In this document: piece after piece, positions 1-11,880 of the stretch | Numbering within the stretch: position 1 is the first letter of the stretch | Layout: each line of letters starts with the position of its first letter | Assembly: GCF_004664715.2 (NCBI RefSeq) | Contig: NC_051083.1 | Location: 113,546,347-113,610,346 of the forward strand | Direction of reading: 5' to 3' | Length of the DNA: 64,000 bases | DNA from: Peromyscus leucopus | Lineage: Eukaryota > Chordata > Mammalia > Rodentia > Cricetidae | The notes under the pieces: model-generated | What the model was told of the DNA's origin: nothing | The model's database searches: none | What the model saw: only the letters and a program-made list of their open reading frames with translations | Translations under genes and position numbers: made by a program

Positions 1-120
1 CATGAACCGATCGATGTAAAAAAAATTTTAATTTAAACTTAAAAAATTTCTGCCACAGAATTTCTAACTCACCCCAGTAAATATAATGCTGAATATCAAT
101 TTTTTTAAAAACAGAATTCT
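1..120. other. AT-rich flank, no feature recognised
   Basis: AT-rich sequence upstream of the first recognisable L1 codons. I see no SINE, LTR or coding similarity. It is probably the insertion-site flank of the 5'-truncated L1 that follows. Confidence 0.4.
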
Positions 121-126
121 CATGTA

Positions 127-405
127 ATGGAGACACTAAGAGACCATGGATGCCAGCCTAGACTAATATACCAAGCAAAACTTTCAATCATCACAGACAG
201 AGTGAACAAGACATTCCAAGACAAAGCCAGATTTAAACAATACTTATCCACAAGCCCAGCCCTACAGAAAGCACTAGAAGGAAAATTCCAACCTAAGGAA
301 GTCAGATACACCCACGAAAACACAAGCAATAGATTATACCACAGCAGTAAACCCCAAAGAACAAAAGTACACACACACATTACCACCAAAAAATATCAGG
401 AATGA
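127..405 (+). pseudogene. L1 ORF1 C-terminal fragment
   Basis: An open frame of 92 codons matches the C-terminal nucleic-acid-binding domain of L1 ORF1p, including a PRLIYQAKLS block and a QYLSTSPALQ block. The ATG at 127 is an internal Met: the N-terminal coiled coil and RRM are missing. Its TGA overlaps the ATG of the ORF2 relic (ATGA at 402-405). It is a relic of a full L1 ORF1. Confidence 0.85.
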
Positions 406-1788
406 ACATTCACTGGTCATTAATATCCCTTAATATCAATGGACTTAATTCACCTATAAAAAGACACCGGCTAACAGAATGGATACAAAAGCAGGACCCA
501 TCTTTTGCTGCATACAAGAAACACACCTCAAATTCAAAGATAGACACTACCTAAGAATAAAAGGCTGGGAAAAGTCTTTCCAATCAAATGGTCTTAAGAA
601 GCAAGCAGGTGTAGCCATCCTAATATCCAGCAAAATAGACTTCAAACTAAAATCAATCAAAAGAGATCAAGAAGAGCATTACATACTCATCACAGGAAAG
701 GTCCACCAAGATGAAGTTTCAGTTATGAACATTTATGCCCCAAACACAAGGGCACCCACATATGTAAAAGAAACATTACTAAATCTTAAATCACATATAA
801 AAACCCCACACATTAATAGTGGGAGACTTCAACACCCCACTTTCACCACTGGACAGATCTGCCAAATCGAAACTTAACAAAGAAATAAAGGACTTAACTG
901 ATGTTATGACTCAAATGGACTTAATCGATATCTACAGAACATTCTATCCTAACAAAAAAGAATATAGCTTCTTCTCAGCATCCCATGGAACCTTCTCTAA
1001 AATCGACCACATACTTGGCCACAAAGCAAATCTCAACAGATACAAAACAATTGGAATAACCTCCTGTGTTCTATCAGACCACCATGTTTAAAGTTAGATT
1101 TCAACAACAACAAAAACTACAGAAAACCTACAATCTCATGGAAACTGAATAATGCTCAACTGAATCACCAATGGGTTAAGGAAGAAATAAAGAAAGAAAT
1201 TAAAGACTTCCTAGAGATCAATGAAAATGAAGACACCACATACCCAAACTTATGGGACACTATGAAAGCAGTGCTAAGAGGAAATTCATAGCACTAAATG
1301 CCCACATAAAGAAGTTGGAGAAATCTCACACTAGTGACTTAACAGCACACCTGAAAGCTCTAGAACAAGAAGAAGCAAAGTCTCCCAGGAAGAATAGACG
1401 CCAGGAAATTATCAAATTGAGAGCTGAAATCAATAAAATAGAAACAAAGAGAGCAATACAAAAATTAATGAAACAAAGAGTTGGTTCTTTGGAAAAATCA
1501 ACAAGATAGACAAGCCCTTATCCAAACTAACCAAAAGCAGAGAGAGAGCATCCAAATTAACAAAATCAGAAATGAAAAGGGAGACATAACAACTAACACT
1601 GAGGAAATCCAGAAAATCATCAGGTCATACTTCAAAAACATCTACTCCACAAAACTGGAAAATCTAAAAGAAATGGATAATTTTCTGGATAGGTACCACA
1701 TACCTAAGTTAAATCAAGACCAGATAAACTATTTAAATAGCCCAATAACCCCTAAAGAAATAGAATCAGTCATTAAAAGTCTCCCAAC

Positions 1789-1789
<1 letters not shown>

Positions 1790-1825
<36 letters not shown>
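1790..1825 (+). repeat. (A)36 run inside L1 ORF2
   Basis: 36 consecutive A residues lie within the ORF2 relic, just before a recognisable SPGPD-like segment. The run replaces what should be two lysine codons and shifts or extends the frame. It is an internal mononucleotide expansion, not a retroposon tail. Confidence 0.9.
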
Positions 1826-1826
<1 letters not shown>

Positions 1827-2609
1827 CCCAGGACCAGATGATTTCAGCGTAGAATTCTACCAGATCTTCAAAAAAGAGTTAATACCAATACTCTTTAAAT
1901 TGTTCCACACAATAGAAACAGAAGGAACATTACCAAATCCTTCTATGAGGCTACAATTACCCTGATTCCTAAGCCAAACAAAGATGCAAGAAAGAAAGAG
2001 AACTACAGACCAATCTCCCTCATGAACATTGATGCAAAAATACTCAATAAAATACTGGCAAACAGACTCCAAGAACACATCAAAACAATTATCCACCATG
2101 ATCAAGTAGGCTTCATTCCAGGATGCAAGGTGGTTCAACATATGAAAGTCTGTCAATGTAATACACCATATAAACAAAGTGAAAGAAAAAAAAACCATGA
2201 TCATCTCATTAGATGCTGAAAAGGCATTTGACAAAATCCAATACCCCTTCATGATAAAGGTCTTGGAGAGATCAGGAATACAGGGAACATACCTAAACAT
2301 AATAAAGGCAATTTACAGCAAGCCAACAGCCAACATCAGATTAAATGGAGAGAAACTCAAAGCGATTCCACTAAAATCAGGAACAAGGTTGTCTGGTCTC
2401 CCCATACTTATTCAATATAGTACTTGAAGTTCTAGCCAGAGCAATAAGACAACATAAGGAGATCAAGGGAATACAAATTGGAAAGGAAGAAGTCAAGCTT
2501 TCACTATTTGCAGATGACATGAGTGACCCCAAAAATTTGACCAAGGAACTCATACAGCTTATAAACACCTTCAGCAACATAGCAGGATACAAGATTAACA
2601 CACAACAAC

Positions 2610-2633
2610 AACACACACACACACACACACAAA
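2610..2633 (+). repeat. (CA)n microsatellite inside L1 ORF2
   Basis: A short CA run interrupts the reverse transcriptase-domain relic. Confidence 0.85.
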
Positions 2634-5188
2634 TCAGCAGCCCTCCTATATACAATTGACAAACAGGCTGAGAAGGAAATCAGAGATACATCACCCTTTA
2701 CAATAGCCACAAATGATATAAAATACCTTGGGGTAACTCTAACTAAGCAAGTGAAGGACCTATATGACAAGAACTTTAAGTCCCTGAAAAAAGAAATTGA
2801 AGAAGATGTTAGAAAAATGGAAAGATCTCCCATGCTCATGGATAGCAGGATTAACATAGTAAAAATGGCAATCTTACCAAAAGCAATCTACAGATTCAAT
2901 GCAATCCCCATCAAAATACCAACACAATTCTTCACAGACCTGAAAGAACAATACTCAACTTCATATGGAAAAACAAAAAACCCAGGATAGCCAAAAGAAT
3001 CATGTACAATAAAACAACCTCTGGAGGCATCACGATCCCTGACTTCAAGCTCTACTATAGAGCTACAGTAATAAAAACAGCTTGGTACTGGCATAAAAAC
3101 GACATGTGGACCAATGGAATCGAATTGAAGACCCTGACATTAACTCACACACCTATGAACATATAATTTTTGACAAAGAAGCCAAAACTGTACAATGGAA
3201 AAAAGAAAGCATCTTCAACAAATGGTGCTGGCATAACTAGATGTCAACATGTAGAAGGCTGCAAATAGATCCATATCTGTCACCGTGCACAAAACTTAAG
3301 TCCAAGTCGATCAAAGACCTCAACATAAATCCAGTTACTCTGAACTTGATAGAAGAGAAAGTAGGAAATAGTCTTGAACGCATTGATACAGGAGATCACT
3401 TCCTAAATATAACACCAGTAGCACAGACACTGAGAGAAACAATCAATCAATGGGACATTTTGAAACTGAGAAGCTTTTGTAGAGCAAAGGACATAGTCAA
3501 CAAGACAAAGCGACAGCCTACAGAATGGGAAAAGATCTTCACCAACCTCACTTCTGACAGAGGGCTGATATCCAAAATATATAAAGAACTCAAGAAATTA
3601 GACATCAAAATGCCCAACAGTCCAATTAAGAAATGGGCTATAGAGCTAAACAGAGAATTCTCAACAGAGGAAGCTCAAATGGTTGAAAGACATTTAAGGA
3701 ATTGCTCAACATCCCTAATCATCAGGGAAATGCAAATCAAAATGACTTTAAGATACCACCTTACACCCGTCAGAATGGCTAAGATCAAAAACACTGAAGA
3801 CAGCTTATGCTGGAGAGGATGTGGAGCAAGGGGAACACTCCTACACTGTTGGTGGGAATGCAAGCTTGTACAGCCACTTTGGAAATCAATATGGCGTTTT
3901 CTTAGAAAATTAGGAATCAATCTCCCCCAAGACTCAGCTATACAACTCTTGGGCATATTCCCAAGGAATACTCAATCATACCACAAGGACACATGCTCAG
4001 CTATGTTCATAGCAGCATTATTTGTAATAGCCAGAACCTGGAAACAGCCTAGATGCCCTTCAACTGAAGAATGGATAAATAAAATGAGGTACATATACAC
4101 AATGGAATACTACTCAGCAGAGAAAAAACAATGACATCATGAGGTTTGCAGGCAAATGGATGAATCTAGAAAAAATCATCCTGAGTGAGGTAACCCAGAC
4201 TCAGAAAGACAAATATGGTATGTACTCACTCATAGGTAGATACTAGATATAAAACAGAGGATAACTAAACTGCTACTCACAACTCCAGGGAGGCTACCTA
4301 GAAAGAGGACCCTCAGAAAGACACAGGGATCAAAGACAGAAAAATGGATGAGATCTACATGAGCAAACTGGACGTGGGGGTCTGGGGGTAGTGAAGGGCA
4401 AGGGTCGAGGGAAAGAGAGCTTAGGGGAGGGGGAGATCCCAGCTGGATCAAGAACAGAGAGGGAGAACAAGGAAAAAGAAACCATAATAAATGAAGACCC
4501 CCATGGGAATAGGAAGAAGCAAAATGCTAGAGAGGTCCCCAGAAATCCACAAAGATACCCCCACAATAGACTACTGGCAATGGTCGAGAGACAGCCAGAA
4601 CTGACCTACTCTGGTGGCCAAACACCCTAAGTGCTAGAACTCTCATCCAATGACTGATGGAAGCAGATGCAGAGATCCACGGCCAGGCCCCAGGTGGAGC
4701 TCCAGGAGTCCAATGGAGAGAAAGAGGAGGGATTGTATGAGTGAGAATTATTGAGACCAAGCTTCGAAAAAGCACAGGGACAAATAGCCAAACTAGTGGA
4801 AAGACATGAACTATGGACCTATAGCTGAGGAGCCCCCAACTGGATCAGGCCCTCTGGATAAGTGAGACAGTTGATTAGCTTTAACTGTTTGGGAGGCACC
4901 CAGGCAGTGGGACCGGGACCTGTCCTTAGTGCATGAGCTGGTTGTTTGGAACCTGGGGCCTATGCTGAGACACTTTGCTCATCCTGGTTGAAGGGAGGAG
5001 GGGACTGAATCTACCAGGCTGAGCTGAATCCCCAGGGGAGTCCTTGCCCTGGAGGAGATGGGAATGGAGTGGGGGCTGGGGGGGGGGACGGGAGGAGGGA
5101 GGATAGGGGGATCCGTGACTGATATGTAAAATTAAATTATAAAATAAAAACAAAAGTAACAGCCTAGACACTTCCCCACCTTTCCTCT

Positions 5189-5523
5189 TGTAGTGGTTTG
5201 AATGAAAAATGGTCCCCATAGGCTCCTAGGGAATGGCATTGTTTGAAAGGATTAGGACTTGTGATCTTTTGGGAGGAAGTTTGTCACTGGGGTGGGCTTT
5301 GGGATCTCAAATGCTCAAGCTCGTCCCAGAGTCTCCCTCTTTCTACTGTCTTCAGATCTGGATACAGAATTCTCAGGACCATGACCGACTATGTGCTGTC
5401 AGGTTTCCCACCATGCTAATAATGGACTAATCCAATCCTGTAACTAAGTCCCAGTTCAATCTTCCTTTTATACGAGTTGTGGTCACGTTTACTCTTCACA
5501 GCAATAGAACACTGACTAAGACA
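5189..5523 (+). mobile_element. MaLR-type LTR (MT-like)
   Basis: It begins TGTAGTGGTTTGAATG and ends in a CACTGACTAAGACA-type terminus, with internal blocks (GGAGGAAGTTTGTCACTGGGG, CATGCTAATAATGGACTAA) typical of rodent MT/ORR1 LTRs. It is about 335 bp, non-coding and solitary, with no internal retroviral region nearby. Confidence 0.75.
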
Positions 5524-5760
5524 CCACCGATCCAGTTCGAAACCTCCCTCTCTCTCTCCCTAGGAAACAAACAGGCCAACAGAAATACAAACAAACAAAC
5601 CAGAATAAAAAAAAACAAATAAGGAAAAGGAAAAATGTACAAAACAAAACACAAGAAACATTTTTAAAAGGGAGGACCTGTTTCCAGCAGTAAATGGCAA
5701 CACAAAATGAATTCAGTGGTATATTTAGAGATGTTTTCTGTCATATTGTTTTGTTCAGCC
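5524..5760. other. Intergenic, simple (AAAC)-rich sequence
   Basis: A-rich low-complexity DNA with a short AAAC/AAAT stretch near 5590-5625. No gene or identifiable transposon is seen. Confidence 0.4.
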
Positions 5761-5770
5761 ATTTTTAATC

Positions 5771-5971
5771 TTTTTTTTGTTTTTTTTTGTTTTTTGTTTT
5801 TTGTTTTTGTTTTTTGTTTTTTTGGTTTTTCGAGACAGGGTTTCTCTGTGTAGCTTTGCGCCTTTTCCTGGAACTCACTTGGTAGCCCAGGCTGGCCTCG
5901 AACTCACAGAGATCCGCCTGGCTCTGCCTCCCAAGTGCTGGGATTAAAGGCGTGCGCCACCACCGCCCGGC
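5771..5971 (-). mobile_element. B1 SINE
   Basis: A reversed, near-complete B1 with a long T-rich (A-tail) start and a TTTCGAGACAGGGTTTCTCT 3' end. It terminates in GCCCGGC. It carries the GCTTTGCGCC variant seen in the youngest copies here. It abuts a B2 without intervening sequence. Confidence 0.92.
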
Positions 5972-6770
<799 letters not shown>

Positions 6771-6774
6771 TTTT

Positions 6775-6945
6775 TCTTGTGTGTGTGTGAGGGGGGGGAG
6801 GGCACACATGCCAATGTATAGAGGTCAGAGGACAATTTGTAGAGTCAGTTCTCCCTCTACATTCACGAGAGTTCCAGGGACCAAACTCAGGTTGTCAGGC
6901 CTGTGCAGCAAGTACTTTTCCCTGCTGAGCCCTTCCCAACACATG
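6775..6945 (-). mobile_element. B3-like SINE
   Basis: A reversed tRNA-derived SINE: GT-rich tail complement, AGAGGTCAGAGGACAATTTG, then CTGCTGAGCCCTTCCCAAC at its 5' end. It is diverged. Confidence 0.7.
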
Positions 6946-7369
6946 TTTCTAACCTTGAATTCATTTGCACAGAAGCTAAGCTGAAGAGTAATTGTCAATG
7001 GTAATATGATTATGTTTTTAAAGGATTACAATTATTTCATTTACCTATAGAAATTTAATCACTGTCATTTTAAAATTCAAAAGCTATCTTTTTACTCATA
7101 CAGGGTTTATTCCCATCTGACAACTTAATTAGTTTGTGTATACACATTAAATATTGGTCAACTCAGGCTACACCATAAAACTACATGGCTAAACAAACTA
7201 AAATTTTAATTTCTCATGGGTATAAAAGCTAGATGTCCCAGGTCAAGGTGTTAGTCATTTGGTTTTTGGTGAGAGCTTTCTTCCATCTTGCTGAGCTTTT
7301 GTGACCTTTCTTTCCTTTGGGGTACTCTGAAAGACAGAGATCTCCTATGTAAATTAATACATTCCTTGT
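6946..7369. other. Intergenic, no feature recognised
   Basis: AT-rich sequence without recognisable genes or repeats. Confidence 0.35.
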
Positions 7370-7385
7370 CAATAAGAGTATTTTT

Positions 7386-7600
7386 GAGGGGTGGGGTTTG
7401 AGACAGGGTTTCTCTGTGTAGTTTTAGTGGCTGTACTGGAACTCACTTGGTAGACCAGGCTGGCCTTGAACTCACAAAGATCCGCCTGGCTTTGCCTCCC
7501 GAGTGCTGGGATTAAAGGCTTGCACCACCACCACCACCACCACCACCACCACCACCACCACCACCACTACCACCACCACCACCACCACCACCACCTGGCT
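7386..7600 (-). mobile_element. B1 SINE with internal CAC expansion
   Basis: A reversed B1 flanked by a perfect 16-bp target duplication CAATAAGAGTATTTTT (7370-7385 and 7601-7616). The short CACCACC run near the B1 5' end has grown to about 24 triplets (7522-7595). Confidence 0.93.
7522..7595 (+). repeat. (CAC)n trinucleotide repeat
   Basis: About 24 CAC units with one CTA interruption, entirely inside the B1 copy. Confidence 0.95.
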
Positions 7601-7617
7601 CAATAAGAGTATTTTTA

Positions 7618-7844
7618 GAATTTATTTTATATTGATTTATTTTAATGTGTATGGGTGTTTTGTCTGCATATTTGTATGTGTACCACTTGCATGCCTGGTA
7701 CCTGTGGAGATCATAAGAGGGTGTCAGATCCCCTGGAACTGGAGTTACAGATCAATGTGAGCCACCATGTGGGTGCTGGGAATTGAACTCAGGTCCTCTG
7801 GCAGAGCAGCAAGTGCTCTTAACCACTAAGCATCCCTCCAGCCC
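7618..7844 (-). mobile_element. B3 SINE
   Basis: A reversed B3 with GGATCCCCTGGAACTGGAGTTACAG-type body and a terminal CCCTCCAGCCCC. It immediately follows the B1 target duplication. Confidence 0.85.
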
Positions 7845-7862
7845 CTGTAAGATTATTTTTAA

Positions 7863-8045
7863 GGAGGCTAGAGAGATGGCTCAGTGGTTAAGAGCATTGG
7901 CTGTTCTTCCAGAGGACCTGAGTTCAATTCCCAGCAACCACATGGTGGCTCACAACCATCCATAATGGGATCTGGCGCCCTCTTCTGGCCTGCAAGCATG
8001 CACGTAGGCAGAATACTGTATATACAACAAAAAATAAAAAAAGAA
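7863..8045 (+). mobile_element. B2 SINE
   Basis: A forward B2 starting GAGGCTAGAGAGATGGCTCA with intact tRNA-derived A and B box regions, GCCCTCTTCTGGCCTGC and an A-rich tail. An imperfect duplication (AAGATTATTTTTAA / AAAGATTGTTTTTAA) flanks it. A CTCF-like core lies on the minus strand at 7974-7988. Confidence 0.9.
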
Positions 8046-8259
8046 TTAATTTTAAAAAAAGATTGTTTTTAAAGGACATAGACATGTAAAAGGGCAGAAG
8101 AAAATTTACATATACTGTAATATCTATGCACACAACTAAAGCATCTATTTTTTAAAGATAACTAGGAATCTGAAGATTCAGTGACAAAATGTTAGTGTTC
8201 TATCTGGTGAGGATATGCCTGCATAGCCTCCTTATAAGTTCTATATCTAAATACAGTGA

Positions 8260-8639
8260 TGTAGTGGTTTGAATAGGTATGGCCTACATAGACTCATGTA
8301 TTTGAATGCTTGGCCCATAGGAAGTGGCACTATAGGAGGTGTGGCCTTGTTGGAGGAAGTATGTCACTGTGGTGGCAGGGTTTCTTCAAACTTCATCTCA
8401 TATGTGCTCAATCCCTGCCTAGTATCTCAGTCTCCCCCTGCTGCCTGTAGATCGATGTAGAACTCTCAGCTCCTTTTCCAGCACCGTATCTGCTTGAATG
8501 CCACCATGCTCCCCACCATGATGATAATGGACTAAACCTCTGAAACTGTAAGCAAGCCACCCCAATTAAATGTTTTCCTTTATCAGAGTTGCTGCGGTCG
8601 TGGTGTCTATTCACAGCAGTAGAAACCCTAACATAGATA
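8260..8639 (+). mobile_element. MaLR-type LTR (ORR1/MT-like)
   Basis: It starts TGTAGTGGTTTGAATA. It contains AGGTGTGGCCTTGTTGGAGG, the ATGATGATAATGGACTAAAC block and CCCCAATTAAATG, and ends near CAGCAGTAGAAACCCTAACA. It is a full-length solitary LTR of about 380 bp. Confidence 0.8.
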
Positions 8640-9650
8640 AGTGACATTGGGCATTAGGATTTAAACCATGTGAAGGGTGGGAGTACAGTTCAGTCCACAA
8701 AAACTGATTTAAGAATAAAGCAGAATTTCTCACTTGTTAGCAGGTATCTGAGATGTATATGGGGAGAATGTGTCTATCTACAAATATACAAAGAGTTAGA
8801 ACTGGCATACCAGACAAGTGAGTAGCTTGCTTTGTAGTTGATGGGAATGATGTATAGAATGCATTCAGAATATCAAGAAGAATGATGTCAGGAATGAATA
8901 GGCAAATCATCTGGTAGAATGGGAAAAATGGCAGCAGCATCTGTTACTCACAAGCTTTAACCAAGGCAGTAGTGAGAAGCTAGCTAAGTCTTTTGTCAAT
9001 GCAAACCATTCAGTAGGACTAAGTGGGCTTTTTATGAATCCCCATTCTTCAAACTATCAGCTGGGTCAAAGCTCTGCTCATCTGACTGGAATACCAACAT
9101 CACCTAACCTGTATCATCCTGATTACAGGCTCACAGAAAAATGGCAACTATGTCCATTTAACTCACTCACTATGGTATTGTTGGACAGAAGTGCATTTGA
9201 ATGCTTTTGATGGTGATGATTATAGAGCAAAATGAAATATAAATGGCTGCTGGCAAGTTTCATTGTAACAACTTTTATAACCCCATTATTAAGGAGATGA
9301 ATATCTTCATATTCCTAAACAAGAGGTAATCACATGTCTAAAGATCTTTGCCCCTCACTTATTTTGTTAAAATGCTATTCTCATTTATTTTCCATCTTTC
9401 CCTCTTGGTGTGCATTAGTTACTATGGAAACATCAGGATATCAGAGTTTGAGTATCTCAACATCCCCAAGATCTATTAGAGTATAAAAGCAATTTCTATC
9501 ATTGTATTGGGGGAGGGAGTCATTGCCATTACAAATGAATGCAGGACAAAAAAAAAATCCTGTTACCAGACAACCAGAGGCTTTATTCAGACAACACCAG
9601 ATAATGGCTAGGGCTCATCTTACCTGTCCATACTGTGTACCAAGACCCAA
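8640..9650. other. Intergenic, apparently unique
   Basis: About 1 kb without recognisable transposon or coding similarity; only a short A-run near 9549. Confidence 0.4.
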
Positions 9651-9651
9651 G

Positions 9652-9830
9652 TAGGGACTGGAGAGATGACTCAACCATTAAGTATACTTGCTGCTTTTGC
9701 AGAAGACCCACGTTGGGTTCCCAGCATCCAGAGGATCCAAAGCGCTCTTCTTGTCTCTATGAGCACCTGCAGATGATGCATATACAAGCAGGCACACATA
9801 CATATGCATTAATAAAAATAATTTTTAAAG
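9652..9830 (+). mobile_element. B3/B2-like SINE
   Basis: It starts TAGGGACTGGAGAGATGACT and continues with a degraded tRNA-like region, CAGGCACACATACATATG and an AATAAAAATAATTTTT tail. It is diverged. Confidence 0.75.
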
Positions 9831-9940
9831 ATTCCCCACTACAGTTATCAATGATTTCTCCCCCCAAATAACATCTATATATAACAACATCAGCCTTGAC
9901 TCTTTTGAGTCAGAACTTAAGAACAGTTTTAAAAATTAGT

Positions 9941-10080
9941 TGCCAGCCGTGGTCATGCACACCTTTATCCTAACACTCAGAAGGCAGAGACAGGGATATC
10001 TCTGTGCACTTAAGGTCAACCTGACCTACATAGTGAATTTCAGGCCACCCAGGACTATATAATGAGATATTCTTTCAAAA
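9941..10080 (+). mobile_element. Old B1 SINE
   Basis: A diverged forward B1: GCCAGCCGTGGTCATGCACA, ACACTCAGAAGGCAGAGACA, and a weak AGACCCTGTCTC equivalent. Confidence 0.75.
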
Positions 10081-10095
10081 ATTAGTGAGGGATTG

Positions 10096-10267
10096 AGCTA
10101 GGCGGTGGTGGCACAACTGTCTTTGATTCCAGCACTTGGGAGGCAGAGCCAGGCAGATCTCTGTGAATTTGAGGCCAGCCTCGTCTACAGAGTTGAGTTT
10201 CAGGACAGCCAGAGCTACACAGAGAAACCCTGTCTCAAAAAACCAAAACCAAAACAAACAAACAAAC
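10096..10267 (+). mobile_element. B1 SINE
   Basis: A forward B1 (AGGCGGTGGTGGCACA ... AGCTACACAGAGAAACCCTG) with an AACC/AAAC tail. The duplicated AAAAATTAGTGA on each side (about 10078-10089 and 10269-10280) shows it inserted at the tail of the older B1 next to it. Confidence 0.9.
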
Positions 10268-10280
10268 AAAAATTAGTGAA

Positions 10281-10849
10281 GAGTAACTGGATCACACTAT
10301 GGAATTAATTATACATAGATTATGAAACAATTAACTTTATTATGAAAAACAAAACACACACATAACACATACATCAAATATAAAGTCCATATTCCAACCA
10401 TTAGGTTTACAGTTTGGTAGGTAAATAGCTAGACAGATTGAGTAAACGGTTCTTTCTGCATTTCCTCTTACTAGAATATGTGAGAATCCCAGAAAATCTC
10501 TATCATTTACATGATTTCTTCACTCTTTAACAGATGCTCAAATATGTATTTTGCCCTCAGACCTCTGTCCACTTGCATGTACTATACATCTCTGCCACAA
10601 TGTCTCACACATTCTTAAAATTGAACCCTTCCATCTGTATTTTAAAAAAAGGCTTTTCAAGGTACCCTAGAAATTATATATGTGTGTATACATATATAAC
10701 ATTGTAGGCAACTGACTCATACAATTATGGACTCTGATAAGTCCCATTATACAGCATCTGCAAACTGGGGACCCAAGAGATCCAATGTACAGTTCCAATC
10801 CAACTCCCAGGTCTGGGAACCAGGAGAACCAATGGTATAAATTCCATTC
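10281..10849. other. Intergenic, no feature recognised
   Basis: AT-rich sequence with a short TATG/TGTA stretch near 10675-10700. No recognised elements. Confidence 0.35.
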
Positions 10850-10852
10850 TGG

Positions 10853-11075
10853 GGGCTAGAGAGATGGCTCAGTGGTTAGGAGCACTTGTCACTCTTCCAG
10901 AGAACCCCCGGTTTGATTCCCAGCACCCATATGGTGTCTTACAACCATCTGTGATTCCAGTTTCAGGGGATCCAACCCCCTCTTCTAGCCCCCAAAGGCA
11001 CCAGGCATACAGGTGCTACACAAACATACATGCAGGTTAAATGCCCATCCACATAAAACAAAAATGAATAAATAC
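10853..11075 (+). mobile_element. B3 SINE
   Basis: A forward B3: GGGGGCTAGAGAGATGGCTC, CAGTTTCAGGGGATCCAACC, CACCAGGCATACAGGTG and an AAATGAATAAATA tail. Confidence 0.85.
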
Positions 11076-11076
11076 A

Positions 11077-11272
11077 GGCTGCAGAGATGGCTCAGTGGTA
11101 AAGAGCACCCACTGCTCTTCCAGAGGTCCTGAGTTCAATTCTCAGCAACCACATGGTGGCTCACAACCACTTGTAATGAGATCTGGTGCCTTCTGGCCTG
11201 CAGGGACACATGCAGGCAGAATATTGTATACATAATAAATAAATAAATCTTAAAAAAATAATAAATACAAGA
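11077..11272 (+). mobile_element. B2 SINE
   Basis: A forward B2 directly after the B3 tail: GGCTGCAGAGATGGCTCAGT, CCTGAGTTCAATTCTCAGCA and an AATAAATAAATAAATC tail. Confidence 0.9.
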
Positions 11273-11715
11273 AAATTTAATCCTATTCCAAGTGCAGTAG
11301 ACCAGTGTCACAGCTTGAGAACAAACAGGAAAGTGAATTCTCCTTTCCTCCAACTTTTGTTCTCTTAGACCTCTAACAGACTGGAAGGGCTTACCCTCAC
11401 TGAGAAGGGCAACTTGCTTCACTCAGTCCATTTTATTCCAATTAACTTCAAATGTTCATTCCATCCAAAACATTCTCACAGTCACACCCAGAATAATATT
11501 TAGCCAAAACCCTGAGCCCTTTGAGTTCCAATCAAGTTGACATGTACAATTGACCACCTTATCATCTTCCCTACCGGCCTTGCTACTGCTCTACAGTCTT
11601 TCCTCCGGTGCAATCCTGTAGCAACTTAACCACTCAATCTAAAAACCTCCATATTCACAATATTAAATCAGTAACTATGCTATGCAAAACTTACCTCTGA
11701 ACAAATTCTTCAGCT
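11273..11715. other. Intergenic, no feature recognised
   Basis: No gene or repeat similarity that I can support. Confidence 0.35.
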
Positions 11716-11880
11716 GTGTTTTAGTTGGGGTTTCTATTGCTGTGAAAAAAAAAAATGCCGTGACCAAAAAGCAAGTTGGGGAGGAAAGGGTTTATTCGGC
11801 TTACACTTCCATATTGACGTTCATCAGTGAAGGAAGTCAGGACAGGAACTCAAATAGGTCAGGATCCTTAACCTTTAATT
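11716..11880 (-). mobile_element. Fragment of an MT-like rodent repeat
   Basis: TAGTTGGGGTTTCTATTGCT and AAGCAAGTTGGGGAGGAAAG match the same family as the element at 16690-17601. Only the first ~160 bp are present. Confidence 0.65.

Larger units (their letters stand above)
402..4246 (+). pseudogene. L1 ORF2 relic (endonuclease/reverse transcriptase)
   Basis: Fragments in all three forward frames follow L1 ORF2 order. The endonuclease region includes GDFNTPLS near 820. The reverse transcriptase region includes the catalytic-site block FADD near 2507-2518. The C-terminal part includes a Cys-rich CWWECKLV segment near 3850-3870. Frameshifts are visible near 503, 811, 1085 and 4130. An A-run (1790-1825) and a CA repeat (2610-2633) interrupt the frame. 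The relic ends at TAG 4244-4246. The longest intact piece is 3241-4134 (297 codons). No functional enzyme can be made. Confidence 0.9.
121..5155 (+). mobile_element. LINE-1 retrotransposon, 5'-truncated, decayed
   Basis: The order of parts is: the C-terminal part of ORF1, ORF2 with endonuclease, reverse transcriptase and Cys-rich regions, a purine-rich 3' UTR and an A-rich tail. Recognisable L1 sequence starts near 121, inside ORF1, so the 5' UTR and most of ORF1 are absent. ORF2 is broken by several frameshifts and by an expanded A-run, so the copy cannot move autonomously. The G-rich tract at about 5071-5110 is typical of rodent L1 3' UTRs. I could not find a convincing target-site duplication. 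Confidence 0.93.

Noticed and set aside
3241..4134. 297-codon open frame
   Set aside because: It is the C-terminal part of a frameshifted L1 ORF2, not an independent gene.
7523..7760. Poly-threonine ORF
   Set aside because: Translation of the CAC/ACC repeat in a B1.
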